This document shows positions 16,197 through 25,950 of a stretch of 64,000 bases of DNA, piece after piece. The position numbers were made by a program, and so were the translations under genes. Position 1 is the first letter of the stretch. Each line of letters begins with the position of its first letter. The stretch is from an uncultured Methylocystaceae bacterium (lineage in GTDB: Bacteria > Pseudomonadota > Alphaproteobacteria > Rhizobiales > Beijerinckiaceae). The notes under the pieces are model-generated. The model was not told where the DNA came from. It did no database searches and saw nothing but the letters and a program-made list of their open reading frames with translations. Location of the stretch: contig CALMZV010000050.1 of NCBI GenBank assembly GCA_937870755.1, forward strand, positions 18,657-82,656, read 5' to 3'.

Positions 16197-19178
16197 TCAG
16201 GCGGCCATGATGCGCGCCCATGCGGCCCGCACCGTTTCGGCCGTATCGACGATCTGCTGTTTGAGCCGCCGGGCGTCCGGCAATCCTGCGCCGGCCGCTA
16301 TCCGCGCGACCGCCGCGCGCGGCGCCGCCTCCAGCTTGACGCCGGGCGGGAGGATCGCGCGCTGCATCTGCAGAATGTCGGTGTAGAAGCGGTGCGCGCC
16401 GCGCAGCAGTTCCGCGTCGCCTGACGAGATGAGGCCGTTGCCGCCCGCCGCCGCCAGCGCCTCGGCCGTAGGCGTCACAAGAATACCGGGATGGCGCGAC
16501 GCATGCGCCAGGACCAGATATTGCGCGATGAATTCGATATCGATGAGGCCGCCGCGCAGAATCTTCAGATCGTTGAAATCGGAATCGCCCTTTTCCTGCG
16601 CGATCAACTCGCGCATTTCGCCGATGGATCTGGCGGTCGCCGCATGGTCGCGCGGACGCGCCAGAACCGCATGGATCGTCTCCCGCGCCTGTTCTATGAG
16701 CGAGATGTCGCCGCACACGGGCCGCGCGCGCGTCAGCGCCATGTGCTCCCAGGTCTCCGCTTCGCGCATCTGATAGTCGACGAAGGTCGACATCTGCACC
16801 GCAAGCGGTCCCTTCTTGCCGGACGGCCGCAGCCGCATGTCGACTTCATACAACACGCCGCGGCTGGTGGAGACGGTGAGCGCGGAGATGAGTCGCTGCG
16901 TCAGGCGCGTGTAGTACTGAACCGCATGCAGCGACCGCGCGCCGTCCGAGTCCGGATTGGCGGCGTCGAAATCGTAGAGAATGACGAGATCAAGATCGGA
17001 AGCCGCCGTCATTTCCAGCGACCCGAGCTTGCCCATCGCGATGACCGCGATTCGGCCGCCCGGAACATCGCCATGGTCGGCGCGGAACGCGCGCATCACG
17101 TGATCGAGCGTCGCCTGCAACAAGCAATCCGCGAGCGCCGAAAACGCAGGCCCCGCCTCCATGGGATCGATCGCCGCCGAGAGCACGCGAATACCAATCG
17201 CAAAGTGATCTTCCTGCGCCATCAGGCGGGCAGCGTCGAGAAAGTCTTCCGTCACGTCGAGGCCGCCGAGCCGGGCCGCATGCTCGTCGAAAAACTTTCG
17301 GTCGAGCGCGGAGCCGAAGAAGGCGGGATCGATAACGGCGTCGAGCACGTTGGGGCGTTTGGCGACGATCGCCGCCAGCCGCGGCGCCGCGCCCAGAACG
17401 TCGCCGAATAGATCCCGCAGTTTCTTGTTCGACTTGAGGATGGAGAAGAGCTGGATGGCCGCAGGCAACTGGTTGAGCGTCGCGTCGAAAGCGGCCAGCG
17501 CGGCGTCCGGATCGCCGGAGCCGGCGAGCGATTCCAGAAGTTCCGGCACGAGTTCCGTCAACACTTCGCGCGCGCGCGCGCTCTGCACTGCGGCGCGCCG
17601 GCCGAAATGCCAGCCGCGCACAGTTTCGGCGGCGCGCGGCGAATCCTTGAAGCCCATGCGCTTGAGCGTTTCGAGGGTTTCGGGATCGTCGGACACGCCG
17701 GTGAAGACCAGCGAGCCCTTGTCCGCATCGAGCCCTGGCGCATGCTCGAACAGGCGCGCGTAATGGCGTTCGACCGCGCGGAAATGTCGGGTGAGCCAGG
17801 TTTCGAATTTCCTGAAGGTGGAGTGGCCGCAAAATTTCGCGAATTTTTTCAGGTCGTCCGCGTCCGATGGCAGGCGCTGCGTCTGCTCGTCCGCGATCAT
17901 CTGGAGGCGATGTTCCACGGTTCGCAACACATCGTATGCCGCGGAAAGTTCGGTGCGGGCGAGTTCGGTCACCCATCCGTCGGCCTCCAGCGCCGCAAGC
18001 ATGTCGAGCGTGCGGCGACCGCGCAGTTCGGGCCGGCGGCCGCCAAAAATCAGTTGCTGCGTCTGGACGAAGAATTCGATCTCGCGAATGCCGCCGCGTC
18101 CGAGCTTGACGTCATGCCCCTCCACGACCACTTCGGCATGGCCGCGCACGGCATGAATCTGCCGCTTCATCGCGTGAATGTCGGCGATGGCGGCGTAATC
18201 GAAGTAGCGCCGCCAGATGAAGGGCCGCATTTCGACGATGAACTGCTCGCCGAGTTCGATGTCGCCGGCGATCGGGCGCGCCTTGATCATCGCGGCGCGC
18301 TCCCAGTTCTGTCCCAGCGTTTCGTAGTAAGTCAGCGCGGCCGGCAGCGACACCGCGACGGAGGTCGAACCGGGATCCGGTCGCAACCGAAGATCGACGC
18401 GCAGGACGTAGCCGTCGCCTGTGCGCTCGGACAGAATGCGCGACAGCGCCTTGGTGAGGCGAACATAGAACGGCCCCGGTTCCACATTCTCGGCAAATCC
18501 GGCGCGGGCGGCGTCGTAGAAGACGACGAGATCGACGTCGCTCGAATAATTGAGCTCGCGAGCGCCGTGTTTGCCGAGCGCGAGCACCATCAGGCCGCTT
18601 TCGGCCTGCGCCTTCGCAGGGTCGCTGACACGCAGCTTGCCGTCCGCGATCGCGGCCCGCAGCAGGAAGTCGAGCGCGGCGGAGACATAGGCGTCGGCGG
18701 CGTCGCTCAACGCGCCGGTGACGTCGGGCAACGACCACACCCCGCCCGTATCGGCGAGCGCGATCAGCAGCGCCATACGCGCGCGCGTCTTGCGAAGCTT
18801 CTTCATCAATTCAGCTTCATCGGAAAAAGTGGCGCAGACGACGCGCAGTTCGTCCAGCGTGCGGCGCGATTCAGTCGTCGGGTCGTTCAGGAGGATGCGC
18901 TTCAGACCTTCGACATCCGCGCAGGCGATGCGCCAGAGGAACGGCGAATGGTCGGCCATCGCCTCGAGCAGCGCCCGCGTGTTCTCTTTCGCCAGAAGCG
19001 CGACAAACTCCGGATCGCCGCCGACGCGCGCGGCGAGATCGCCGAACTTCGCCGCCGCGTCTTTTCGGTTGGCGACCAGAATGCGCGGCGCCAGGCGCTG
19101 CGCCAAGGCTCCGCCAATTTCGCTGTCCACGTGCGCGCTCCGCTTCATCGACGCCGCGCGGCGTCGTTTGCGGCTCAT
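16197..19178 (-). CDS. glnE: Bifunctional glutamine synthetase adenylyltransferase/deadenylase
   Basis: A 993-residue full-length GlnE, which adenylylates and de-adenylylates glutamine synthetase under PII control. The N-terminal adenylyl-removing domain has ELNYSSDVDLVVFYD (about residue 212) and the C-terminal adenylyltransferase domain has MTAASDLDLVILYDFD (about residue 727). Each carries the G/S-D-x-D metal motif of the nucleotidyltransferase fold. A trailing helical domain (about 900-993) matches the PII-response region. It lies downstream of the two-component pair at 19236-21306 on the same strand, the standard Hyphomicrobiales order. The start ATG 19178 has no obvious Shine-Dalgarno; an in-frame ATG lies ten codons later. 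Confidence 0.92.
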   Translation of the reverse strand: MSRKRRRAASMKRSAHVDSEIGGALAQRLAPRILVANRKDAAAKFGDLAARVGGDPEFVALLAKENTRALLEAMADHSPFLWRIACADVEGLKRILLNDPTTESRRTLDELRVVCATFSDEAELMKKLRKTRARMALLIALADTGGVWSLPDVTGALSDAADAYVSAALDFLLRAAIADGKLRVSDPAKAQAESGLMVLALGKHGARELNYSSDVDLVVFYDAARAGFAENVEPGPFYVRLTKALSRILSERTGDGYVLRVDLRLRPDPGSTSVAVSLPAALTYYETLGQNWERAAMIKARPIAGDIELGEQFIVEMRPFIWRRYFDYAAIADIHAMKRQIHAVRGHAEVVVEGHDVKLGRGGIREIEFFVQTQQLIFGGRRPELRGRRTLDMLAALEADGWVTELARTELSAAYDVLRTVEHRLQMIADEQTQRLPSDADDLKKFAKFCGHSTFRKFETWLTRHFRAVERHYARLFEHAPGLDADKGSLVFTGVSDDPETLETLKRMGFKDSPRAAETVRGWHFGRRAAVQSARAREVLTELVPELLESLAGSGDPDAALAAFDATLNQLPAAIQLFSILKSNKKLRDLFGDVLGAAPRLAAIVAKRPNVLDAVIDPAFFGSALDRKFFDEHAARLGGLDVTEDFLDAARLMAQEDHFAIGIRVLSAAIDPMEAGPAFSALADCLLQATLDHVMRAFRADHGDVPGGRIAVIAMGKLGSLEMTAASDLDLVILYDFDAANPDSDGARSLHAVQYYTRLTQRLISALTVSTSRGVLYEVDMRLRPSGKKGPLAVQMSTFVDYQMREAETWEHMALTRARPVCGDISLIEQARETIHAVLARPRDHAATARSIGEMRELIAQEKGDSDFNDLKILRGGLIDIEFIAQYLVLAHASRHPGILVTPTAEALAAAGGNGLISSGDAELLRGAHRFYTDILQMQRAILPPGVKLEAAPRAAVARIAAGAGLPDARRLKQQIVDTAETVRAAWARIMAA

Positions 19179-19235
19179 ACCTAGAGCATTTCGACCTTTG
19201 ATTGCACGTGTTTTCTCGCGTCAAACCGTTGAGGC

Positions 19236-20636
19236 TCAGCGCATCGCGCTCTGCGTCGGATCGTCGGCGGCCGGCAGATCGAGAACCGCCCGCAGGCCGG
19301 GCGCATTGTCCTCCAGTTTCAACTCGCCGCCAAGCAGTCGGGCGATCGCGGCGACGAGCGAAAGGCCGAGACCGGAACCCGGCTGCGACCGCGATTGTTC
19401 GAGCCGGACGAATCGCTCCAGCACCCGCGCGCGGTCTTCCGGCGGCACGCCGGGGCCGCGATCGGATACGACAAGGCGAATGCGCCTGCCTTCCCTGCGC
19501 GCTTCCAGCGCGAGGTCTGGCGCGCCATCGGGAACGGCTACGCCATGTTTCAAGGCGTTGTCGACGAGGTTCGACAGAGCCTGCGCGAGGAGTTCGCGAT
19601 TGGCCCGAACGAACAGGCGGTCGTCGACCGCGACCGTCAGACGACCGCCCTGCTCTTCCGCAGATACGTCGTACAGTTCGCCCACGTCGCGCGCGACGGC
19701 CGCAGCGTCGAGCCGCTCCATCAGCGGGCCGGCGCCGGATTCGGCGCGCGCAATCAAGAGCAGTGCGTCGAAAATGCGGATGAGTTCATCAGATTCCGCG
19801 ATCACCTCCTGCAGCGCAGACCTTTGCTCGTCCGGCGCAGACGCGCCGGAAAGCGCGGCCTCCGCCTTGTTGCGCAGGCGCGTGAGCGGCGTGCGCAGGT
19901 CGTGCGCGATGTTATCCGATACTTCCTTCACGCCTTTCATCAGCGCTTCGATGCGCCCAAGCATCGCGTTGAGGTTGCCCGCAAGCCGGTCCAGTTCGTC
20001 GCCGCTGCCATCGGTCGGCAGGCGCCGCGAGAGATCACCGGCCATGATGGATCGCGAAGTGTCCGACATGGCGTCGACACGCATCAACACGCGTCGCGCG
20101 ACGAAGAGGCCGCCCACGGCGCCGATCAGGATCAGCCAGCCGAGCGACGACGTGAGAGAGCGACCCATCACGCGGCGCAGTTTCTCGCGCTCCTCGATGT
20201 CCTGGCCCACCAGCAGCCGAAATCCGCCGGGCATGGTGTAGATCCGCAGCATGGCGCGCCGCACCGCCGCTTTGTCGCCCGGGCGTTCATAGGGCGTCTC
20301 GACAAGGCCGCTTTGGTCGAGCGCGGCAGGCGGCAGCGCGGCGATGTTGCCGACAATTGGATCGCCGTTGAACGTGGTGACGAGATAGATGTCGGAACCG
20401 GGGTTCTTCACGCGTCGCTCGACCGCCTCCATCACGCGACGGACGCCGCCCTGCGCGTAGAGATCGACGAGGCCGCGAATGTCGGCGTCGACGGTCTCGG
20501 CGATCTGGTCTTCCAGAACCTGCCGCACGTTGCGCGCGACATTGGCGACGACGATCCAGGCGGCCGCCGCGAAGACGAGCGAATAGACCAGCGCCAGCTT
20601 GAAGGCGGTTGTGCGAAAGAGCTTACCTAGCGCCAT
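19236..20636 (-). CDS. HAMP-domain sensor histidine kinase
   Basis: A 466-residue membrane sensor kinase. It has an N-terminal TM (about 12-35), a periplasmic loop, TM2 (about 163-185), a HAMP linker (RRVLMRVDAMSDTSRSIMAG), HisKA with NIAHDLRTPLTRLRNKAE (phospho-acceptor His near 244), and HATPase_c with VSDRGPGVP and GSGLGLSLVAAI. The ATG at 20636 overlaps the end of the response regulator gene by 14 bases, so the two are co-translated partners; a GTG one codon upstream is possible. The input signal is unknown. This pair lies between degP and glnE. Confidence 0.88.
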   Translation of the reverse strand: MALGKLFRTTAFKLALVYSLVFAAAAWIVVANVARNVRQVLEDQIAETVDADIRGLVDLYAQGGVRRVMEAVERRVKNPGSDIYLVTTFNGDPIVGNIAALPPAALDQSGLVETPYERPGDKAAVRRAMLRIYTMPGGFRLLVGQDIEEREKLRRVMGRSLTSSLGWLILIGAVGGLFVARRVLMRVDAMSDTSRSIMAGDLSRRLPTDGSGDELDRLAGNLNAMLGRIEALMKGVKEVSDNIAHDLRTPLTRLRNKAEAALSGASAPDEQRSALQEVIAESDELIRIFDALLLIARAESGAGPLMERLDAAAVARDVGELYDVSAEEQGGRLTVAVDDRLFVRANRELLAQALSNLVDNALKHGVAVPDGAPDLALEARREGRRIRLVVSDRGPGVPPEDRARVLERFVRLEQSRSQPGSGLGLSLVAAIARLLGGELKLEDNAPGLRAVLDLPAADDPTQSAMR

Positions 20637-21306
20637 CACGGATCATGTATCCGGCGCCGCGAATTGTGTGCAGGAGCGGCGTGTCCTGTCCCTTGTCGAT
20701 CTTCGAGCGCAGGCGAGAGATATGCACGTCGATGACGTTGGTCTGCGGATCGAAGTGATAGTCCCAGACGTGTTCCAGCAGCATGGTGCGCGTGACGACC
20801 TTGCCGGCGTTGCGCATGAGGTATTCGAGCAGTCGGAATTCACGCGGCTGCAAGGGTATCTCCTTGCCCGCGCGCGTCAGCTTGTGGGAGAGGCGGTCGA
20901 GTTCGAGGTCGGCGATGCGGTAGACCGTCTGCTCTGCCGCGCCCGCGTTCCGGCGCCGCGAGAGCACTTCGACACGCGCGAGCAGTTCGGAGAAGGCGTA
21001 GGGCTTCGGCAAATAGTCGTCGCCGCCGGCGCGCAGGCCCTTCACCCGGTCGTCCACCTGCCCGAGCGCGGAAAGAATGAGCGCGGGCGTTTCCACGTTC
21101 TGCGCACGCAGGCTCGAAATCAGCGACAAGCCATCGAGTTTGGGCAACATCCGATCGACGATCAACACATCGTAATCGCCAGCTTCGGCGCGCGCATACC
21201 CATCGACGCCGTCGGTCGCGTGATCGGCGATATGGCCCTGTTCGCGAAACGCCTTGACGAGATAGGTCGCCGCCTCGGCGTCGTCTTCGATGATGAGAAG
21301 TCTCAT
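20623..21306 (-). CDS. OmpR-family response regulator
   Basis: A 227-residue two-domain regulator. The receiver begins MRLLIIEDDAEAATYL with the acidic pocket at residues 8-9, phospho-accepting Asp51 in VLIVDRMLPKLDG, and a Lys in YLPKPYAFSEL. The winged-helix output domain has LTRAGKEIPLQPREFRLLEYL and DVHISRLRSKIDKG. ATG 21306 is chosen for the canonical receiver start; ATG 21315 in the same frame (three residues more) is also possible. It is encoded just before, and overlaps, its histidine kinase. A terminator separates it from degP upstream, so it probably has its own promoter in the short gap. Confidence 0.88.
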   Translation of the reverse strand: MRLLIIEDDAEAATYLVKAFREQGHIADHATDGVDGYARAEAGDYDVLIVDRMLPKLDGLSLISSLRAQNVETPALILSALGQVDDRVKGLRAGGDDYLPKPYAFSELLARVEVLSRRRNAGAAEQTVYRIADLELDRLSHKLTRAGKEIPLQPREFRLLEYLMRNAGKVVTRTMLLEHVWDYHFDPQTNVIDVHISRLRSKIDKGQDTPLLHTIRGAGYMIRDGAR

Positions 21307-21328
21307 GCCCGACATATAACCGTTCCAC

Positions 21329-21366
21329 AAAAAAAGCGGCAGGCCGGGATGAAACCGACCTGCCGC
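21329..21366 (-). terminator. Rho-independent terminator of degP
   Basis: On the minus strand a 12-bp GC-rich stem with one G-T pair (21336-21347 pairing with 21355-21366), a 7-base loop, and seven T residues (A run at 21329-21335 on the plus strand). It lies about 60 bases after the degP stop and just before the response-regulator gene. Confidence 0.85.
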
Positions 21367-21425
21367 CGCTCCGGCGCCGAAAGGGGGGCGGCGGCGCCGG
21401 AGAACTACTCGTCGCGCGGGCCGGC

Positions 21426-22949
21426 TCAGCCGGCGGCGCTGGGGGCGATGGCGACGAAACGCACGCCATCGGCCGATTTCACGCGCAACAGCACAGCCCT
21501 GGCGCCTTCCTGCCGCGCGGCGCGAAGCGCGTCGGCGACGTCGGAGGGGCCGGAGACCGGCTTGCCGCCGGCTTCCACGATCACATCGCCGGCGCGCAGT
21601 CCCTTGGCGGCGGCCACGCCATCGGGGTCGATGTCGGCCACCACCGCGCCGGTCTTGCCGGCGCCCGGAACGGCGGCGGCGGGCGCCAGTTCAAGGCCGA
21701 GGCCCGCGAGCGGGCGGCCCTCGTCGGCGCGCGGCTCGGCGCGCGCCTGCTTGCCGACGGGCAACTTGCCGAGTTTCACGTCGGCAGTCTTTTCGGCGCC
21801 GCCGCGCAGGTACGTCAGTTTGACGGTCCTGTCGGGACCGAGCGCCGCGATCTTGCGGGCAAGGTCGCGCGGCGTGTCGATGCGGTCGCCGTTGACGGCC
21901 ACGATCACGTCGCCGGACTGCACGCCCGCCTCCGCCGCCGGCCCGTTCCTGGCTTCGGCCACAAGCGCGCCGCGCGCTTCCTTCAGGCCGAGGCTGTCGG
22001 CGATGTCCTGCGTGACCGGCTGGATCTGCACGCCGATATAACCGCGCGCCACCGTGCCCTTGTCCTTCAGGGCGGCGATCACGTCCTTCGCCACTTCGGA
22101 GGGAATAGCGAAGCCGATGCCGACCGACCCGCCCGAGGGCGAGTAGATGGCGGTGTTGACGCCCACGACCTGGCCGCTGGCGTCGAACGTCGGACCGCCC
22201 GAATTGCCGCGATTCACTGGCGCATCGATCTGGAGATAGTCGTCGTAGGGACCGGAGCCGATATCGCGGCCGCGCGCCGAGACGATGCCCGCCGTGACGG
22301 TGCCGCCGAGGCCGAACGGATTGCCGACCGCGATGACCCAGTCGCCGACGCGCGGCGCCTTGTCGCCGAACTGCACGAAGGGATAGGTCCCCGGCTCGTC
22401 GATCTTGAGGAGCGCGAGGTCGGTCTTCTCGTCCACGCCAACCACCTTGGCGCGCACGGTGCGACCGCCGTCGAGGCCGATCTCGACATCCGACGCCTTG
22501 TCGATGACGTGGTTGTTGGTGACGACATAGCCGTCGGCCGAAATGATGAAGCCCGAGCCCATCGACATGCCGCCGCGCGGCTTGTGCGGGCCGGGTCGGC
22601 CGCCGAACTGCTTGAAGAAGCGCTCCATGGGATCGCCGCGGCCGAGGCCGGGGCCGAACATGTCGTCGTCGTCCGCGGAGACGCTGGCGGCCTGTTTCAC
22701 CTTAACGGAAACGACCGCGCCCTTCACGCGCTGGACCAGATCGGCGAACGAGGCGGGTCCCACGGGGGCGATCTGCTGGTTGAGCGGCGCCTGCGCGTGG
22801 GCGGGAACGGACAGCATCGCCACATTGCCGGCGGCGGCGCCGAGCGCGAGCGCCGCAACGGCGCCCATCATTACGATGCGCGTGCGCACGCGCGGGGCGG
22901 GCGCGGTGAATCGATGTTCGTTGTCGAGGGGGGAATTGGTCGGCGTCAT
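21426..22949 (-). CDS. degP: Do-family serine endopeptidase (DegP/HtrA)
   Basis: A 507-residue periplasmic protease/chaperone. After a hydrophobic N-terminal export segment (MMGAVAALALGAAAG) comes the trypsin-like domain with the triad His in VVTNNHVID (about 146), Asp in KTDLALLK (about 176) and Ser in NRGNSGGP (about 247). Two PDZ domains follow (starting near RGYIGVQIQPV and near GLGLELAPAA). I start at ATG 22949, which has GGAGA nine bases upstream; an ATG five codons earlier has no Shine-Dalgarno. It follows the ccm cluster on the same strand, the usual cycHJKL-degP order of Hyphomicrobiales. Confidence 0.92.
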   Translation of the reverse strand: MTPTNSPLDNEHRFTAPAPRVRTRIVMMGAVAALALGAAAGNVAMLSVPAHAQAPLNQQIAPVGPASFADLVQRVKGAVVSVKVKQAASVSADDDDMFGPGLGRGDPMERFFKQFGGRPGPHKPRGGMSMGSGFIISADGYVVTNNHVIDKASDVEIGLDGGRTVRAKVVGVDEKTDLALLKIDEPGTYPFVQFGDKAPRVGDWVIAVGNPFGLGGTVTAGIVSARGRDIGSGPYDDYLQIDAPVNRGNSGGPTFDASGQVVGVNTAIYSPSGGSVGIGFAIPSEVAKDVIAALKDKGTVARGYIGVQIQPVTQDIADSLGLKEARGALVAEARNGPAAEAGVQSGDVIVAVNGDRIDTPRDLARKIAALGPDRTVKLTYLRGGAEKTADVKLGKLPVGKQARAEPRADEGRPLAGLGLELAPAAAVPGAGKTGAVVADIDPDGVAAAKGLRAGDVIVEAGGKPVSGPSDVADALRAARQEGARAVLLRVKSADGVRFVAIAPSAAG

Positions 22950-23053
22950 GCCCGAAATCTCCATCGCTGCGGGGGCCGCCCGCTCTGCGAAGGAAGATGG
23001 GGATTGTCGGCTTACGACGCCGTGGCGACGAGATTAAGAGTTGGAAAGGTAGA

Positions 23054-23521
23054 TCAGTCCCTGTACCTGTCGTCCACGATGCGGGCGAGCGCGGCGCGCT
23101 CCTCCTCGCTCAGCGGGGCCGGCGCCGCTTTGGCCCGGGCGCGCAGCACAGCGCGGGCGAGCAATCCGCCGATCAGCAGCACGACCACGGGCGTCGCCCA
23201 GAGCAGCGCCGTTCCAGGCCGCACCGGCGGCTTCAACAGAATGAAATCGCCGTAGCGCGACACCAGAAACTCGCGCACCTTGTCGTCGCTGTCGCCTTCC
23301 TTCAGCCGTTCGCGCACCAGCAGACGCAGATCGCGGGCGAGCGGAGCATCGGAATCGTCGATCGACTGGTTCTGACAGACCATGCAGCGCAGCCCCGCGG
23401 AAAGATCGCGCGCCCGCTGCTCCAGTTTGGGGTCTGGCAACACCTCATCCGGCTGGACGGCGCGGGCCGCCTGCGGGGCCGCGACCGCCAGGGCGAGGAG
23501 GAGGAGAGCGAAATTTTTCAT
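23054..23521 (-). CDS. ccmH: Cytochrome c-type biogenesis protein CcmH (CycL)
   Basis: A 155-residue thioreductase of cytochrome c maturation. It has a signal peptide (1-21), the redox motif LRCMVCQNQSI with Cys46 and Cys49, the segment YGDFILLKPPV, and one C-terminal membrane anchor (about 103-125). It reduces the haem-binding cysteines of apocytochrome c in the periplasm and works with CcmF. Its ATG overlaps the ccmF stop codon (ATGA), the tight coupling typical of this operon. Confidence 0.92.
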   Translation of the reverse strand: MKNFALLLLALAVAAPQAARAVQPDEVLPDPKLEQRARDLSAGLRCMVCQNQSIDDSDAPLARDLRLLVRERLKEGDSDDKVREFLVSRYGDFILLKPPVRPGTALLWATPVVVLLIGGLLARAVLRARAKAAPAPLSEEERAALARIVDDRYRD

Positions 23522-25503
23522 TCGGCCGGCAGCGCTCCCGCCATTTCTTTGCGCCGCGGCGCACGCCGCGCAACGCCAATGCGCAATCTGCGGTCGGCCA
23601 GCGAGACCAGGCCGCCGAACGACATGATCAAGGCGCCGATCCAGATGAGCGTGACCAGCGGCTTCCAGTAGAGCCGCGCGTCGATCGCGCCGCCCTCGAC
23701 CTGGTCGCCGAGCGCGACATAAATCTGCCCGAGCCCCATGGTCGCGATGCCGGCTTCGGTGCGCGACATGCGCCGCGCCTGGAACGCGCGTTTCGATGGT
23801 TCAATGACGGCGACGAGCCTGCCGTCCTCGCGCACATCCATGCGAGCGACCGTCTCTGTGTAGTTCGGCCCCGTGCGCGGCGCGACCTCCGTGACCACCA
23901 CGCGATACGGGCCGATGTCGAATTGCTGACCGATCTTGAGCGTCGCCACTTTTTCGTCGCCCCAACCGATGGCCGCGATGCCGATGAGCGTCACGCCCAG
24001 ACCGGCATGGGCGAACGCCGTGCCCCACGCCGACAGCGGCAGGCCGCGCGCGCGCGCCAGCATGACCGACAATTGCGTGCGACGCGGCGCGATGCGCTGC
24101 GCGATTTCAGCAAAGCCGCCAAAGAATACGAAAGCTGCGAGCCCCGCCAGCAGAATGGAGAGCGCCGGCCCGCCGCGCAGCGCGAGCGCGGCCAGCGCCA
24201 CCGCCAGCGACAGGCCGACCGCGACCACCAGCCGCTGCGCCGCGCCCAGCAGATCGCCGCGCTTCCACGCAAGCTGCTGGCCGAACGGCATGGCGAGGAA
24301 CAACGGCGCCGCGATCGGCAGGATCGTCATATTGAAGAACGGTGCGCCAACCGAAATCTTCTCGCCGGTGAACGCTTCGAGCGCGAGGGGATAGAGCGTG
24401 CCCACGAGCACGGTGGCGCAGGCCGCGGTCAGCAGCAGGTTGTTGAGAACGAGCGCGCCCTCGCGCGAAACCGGCGCAAACAATCCGCCGCCCGCCAGCG
24501 CGCCAGCGCGCGAGGCGAACAGCGCCAGCGCGCCGCCGATGAAGACGACGAGAATGGCGAGAATGAACACGCCGCGCGTCGGATCGCTCGCAAAGGAATG
24601 GACCGACGTCAGAACGCCCGAGCGCACGAGGAATGTGCCGAGCAACGAGAGCGAGAAGGCGAGAATTGCGAGAAAGATCGTCCAGATCTTCAGCGCCTCG
24701 CGCTTTTCCATGACCGAGGCCGAATGCAACAGCGCCGTACCCGCGAGCCATGGCATGAGGGATGCGTTCTCGACCGGGTCCCAGAACCAGAAACCGCCCC
24801 AGCCCAGCGTATAATAGGCCCAGTACGAACCCATCGCGATGCCAAGGGTGAGGAAGATCCAGGCGATCAACGTCCAGGGACGCACGAACCGCGCCCATGC
24901 GGCGTCGATACGGCCGCCGATCAATGCAGCCGCGGCAAACGAAAAGGCGACCGAATAGCCAACGTAACCCACGTATAGCAGCGGCGGATGAATCGCGAGA
25001 CCGGGGTCCTGAAGAATCGGATTGAGATCGGCGCCTTCCAGCGGCGGATTGGCGAGCCGTGCGAAGGGGTTCGACGTAAACAGAATGAAGGCGAGGAATG
25101 CGACCGAAATCAGCCCCTGCACGCCCAGCACATTGGCGCGCAGGTCGCGCGGCAGATTTGCGCTGAAAGCCACCACCGCGGCGCCGCACAGGGCAAGGAT
25201 CAGATCCCACAGGAGCATTGAGCCCTCGTGGTTGCCCCACACGCCGGAGATCTTGTAGATCAGCGGCTTCAGCGTATGCGAATGCTCCACCACGTTGACG
25301 ACGGAAAAATCCGAAACCAGATGCGCATATGTCAGCGCGCCATAGGCGAAGGTCACCAGGGCGAACTGGCCGAGCGCAGCCGACGCGCCGGTCGCCATCA
25401 ACGCCTCGTCGCCGCGGCGCGCGCCCACGATCGGCGCCACGAACTGCACCAGCGCCAGCGCCAGCGCCAGAACGAGTGCGTAATGGCCGAGTTCGACGAT
25501 CAT
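23518..25503 (-). CDS. ccmF: Haem lyase CcmF (CycK)
   Basis: A polytopic inner-membrane protein of about 661 residues that attaches haem to apocytochrome c. It contains the tryptophan-rich [19 protein letters not shown] (WWD-type domain), conserved histidine loops including [14 protein letters not shown] and [12 protein letters not shown], and a periplasmic C-terminal region. The ATG at 25503 gives the usual N-terminus [14 protein letters not shown] and overlaps the ccmE stop (ATGA); a longer frame upstream overlaps ccmE and is rejected. Confidence 0.93.
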   Translation of the reverse strand: MIVELGHYALVLALALALVQFVAPIVGARRGDEALMATGASAALGQFALVTFAYGALTYAHLVSDFSVVNVVEHSHTLKPLIYKISGVWGNHEGSMLLWDLILALCGAAVVAFSANLPRDLRANVLGVQGLISVAFLAFILFTSNPFARLANPPLEGADLNPILQDPGLAIHPPLLYVGYVGYSVAFSFAAAALIGGRIDAAWARFVRPWTLIAWIFLTLGIAMGSYWAYYTLGWGGFWFWDPVENASLMPWLAGTALLHSASVMEKREALKIWTIFLAILAFSLSLLGTFLVRSGVLTSVHSFASDPTRGVFILAILVVFIGGALALFASRAGALAGGGLFAPVSREGALVLNNLLLTAACATVLVGTLYPLALEAFTGEKISVGAPFFNMTILPIAAPLFLAMPFGQQLAWKRGDLLGAAQRLVVAVGLSLAVALAALALRGGPALSILLAGLAAFVFFGGFAEIAQRIAPRRTQLSVMLARARGLPLSAWGTAFAHAGLGVTLIGIAAIGWGDEKVATLKIGQQFDIGPYRVVVTEVAPRTGPNYTETVARMDVREDGRLVAVIEPSKRAFQARRMSRTEAGIATMGLGQIYVALGDQVEGGAIDARLYWKPLVTLIWIGALIMSFGGLVSLADRRLRIGVARRAPRRKEMAGALPAE

Positions 25504-25946
25504 TTCTTTTCGCCCTCGCCCTGCCACACGCCCTGCTTCTTCAACGCGTCGGCCACTTCGCGCGGCATGTATTTCTCGTCGTGTTTGGCGAGCACGTTGT
25601 CGGCGCGCAGCACGCCGTCCGCGCTCATCGGACCTTCCGCGACCACGCCCTGCCCCTCGCGGAACAGATCGGGCAGAATGCCGTCGTAGGCGACCTTCAC
25701 GTCCTTGGCCGTATCGGTCACCGCGAAAGCCACCGCCCTGCCCTGCCCTTTCACGAGCGAACCTTCCTTCACCAGACCGCCGATGCGCACACGCACGCCG
25801 GGCTTGATCTCTTTCGCAGCGAGTTCGGTGGGCGAATAGAAGAACACGATGTTGTCGCGCAGGGCGAACATCGAGAGACCGACGGCCGCGCCGATGGCGG
25901 CGAGCGCGCCGACGACGAAAGCAAGTCTGCGCTGTTTGCGCGTCAT
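25500..25946 (-). CDS. ccmE: Haem chaperone CcmE (CycJ)
   Basis: A 148-residue periplasmic haem chaperone with an N-terminal membrane anchor (about residues 8-28) and an OB-fold beta domain ([33 protein letters not shown]). The covalent haem-binding motif is His122 in KHDEKYMP, with Tyr126 as the axial residue. The start is ATG 25946, preceded by GGAAGGA. It lies four bases after the ccmI stop and overlaps ccmF. Confidence 0.93.
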   Translation of the reverse strand: MTRKQRRLAFVVGALAAIGAAVGLSMFALRDNIVFFYSPTELAAKEIKPGVRVRIGGLVKEGSLVKGQGRAVAFAVTDTAKDVKVAYDGILPDLFREGQGVVAEGPMSADGVLRADNVLAKHDEKYMPREVADALKKQGVWQGEGEKK

Positions 25947-25950
25947 TTCA

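Noticed and set aside
21371..21400. A second GC-rich hairpin after degP
   Set aside because: It lacks a T run on either strand; the hairpin at 21336-21366 with seven T residues is the better terminator.
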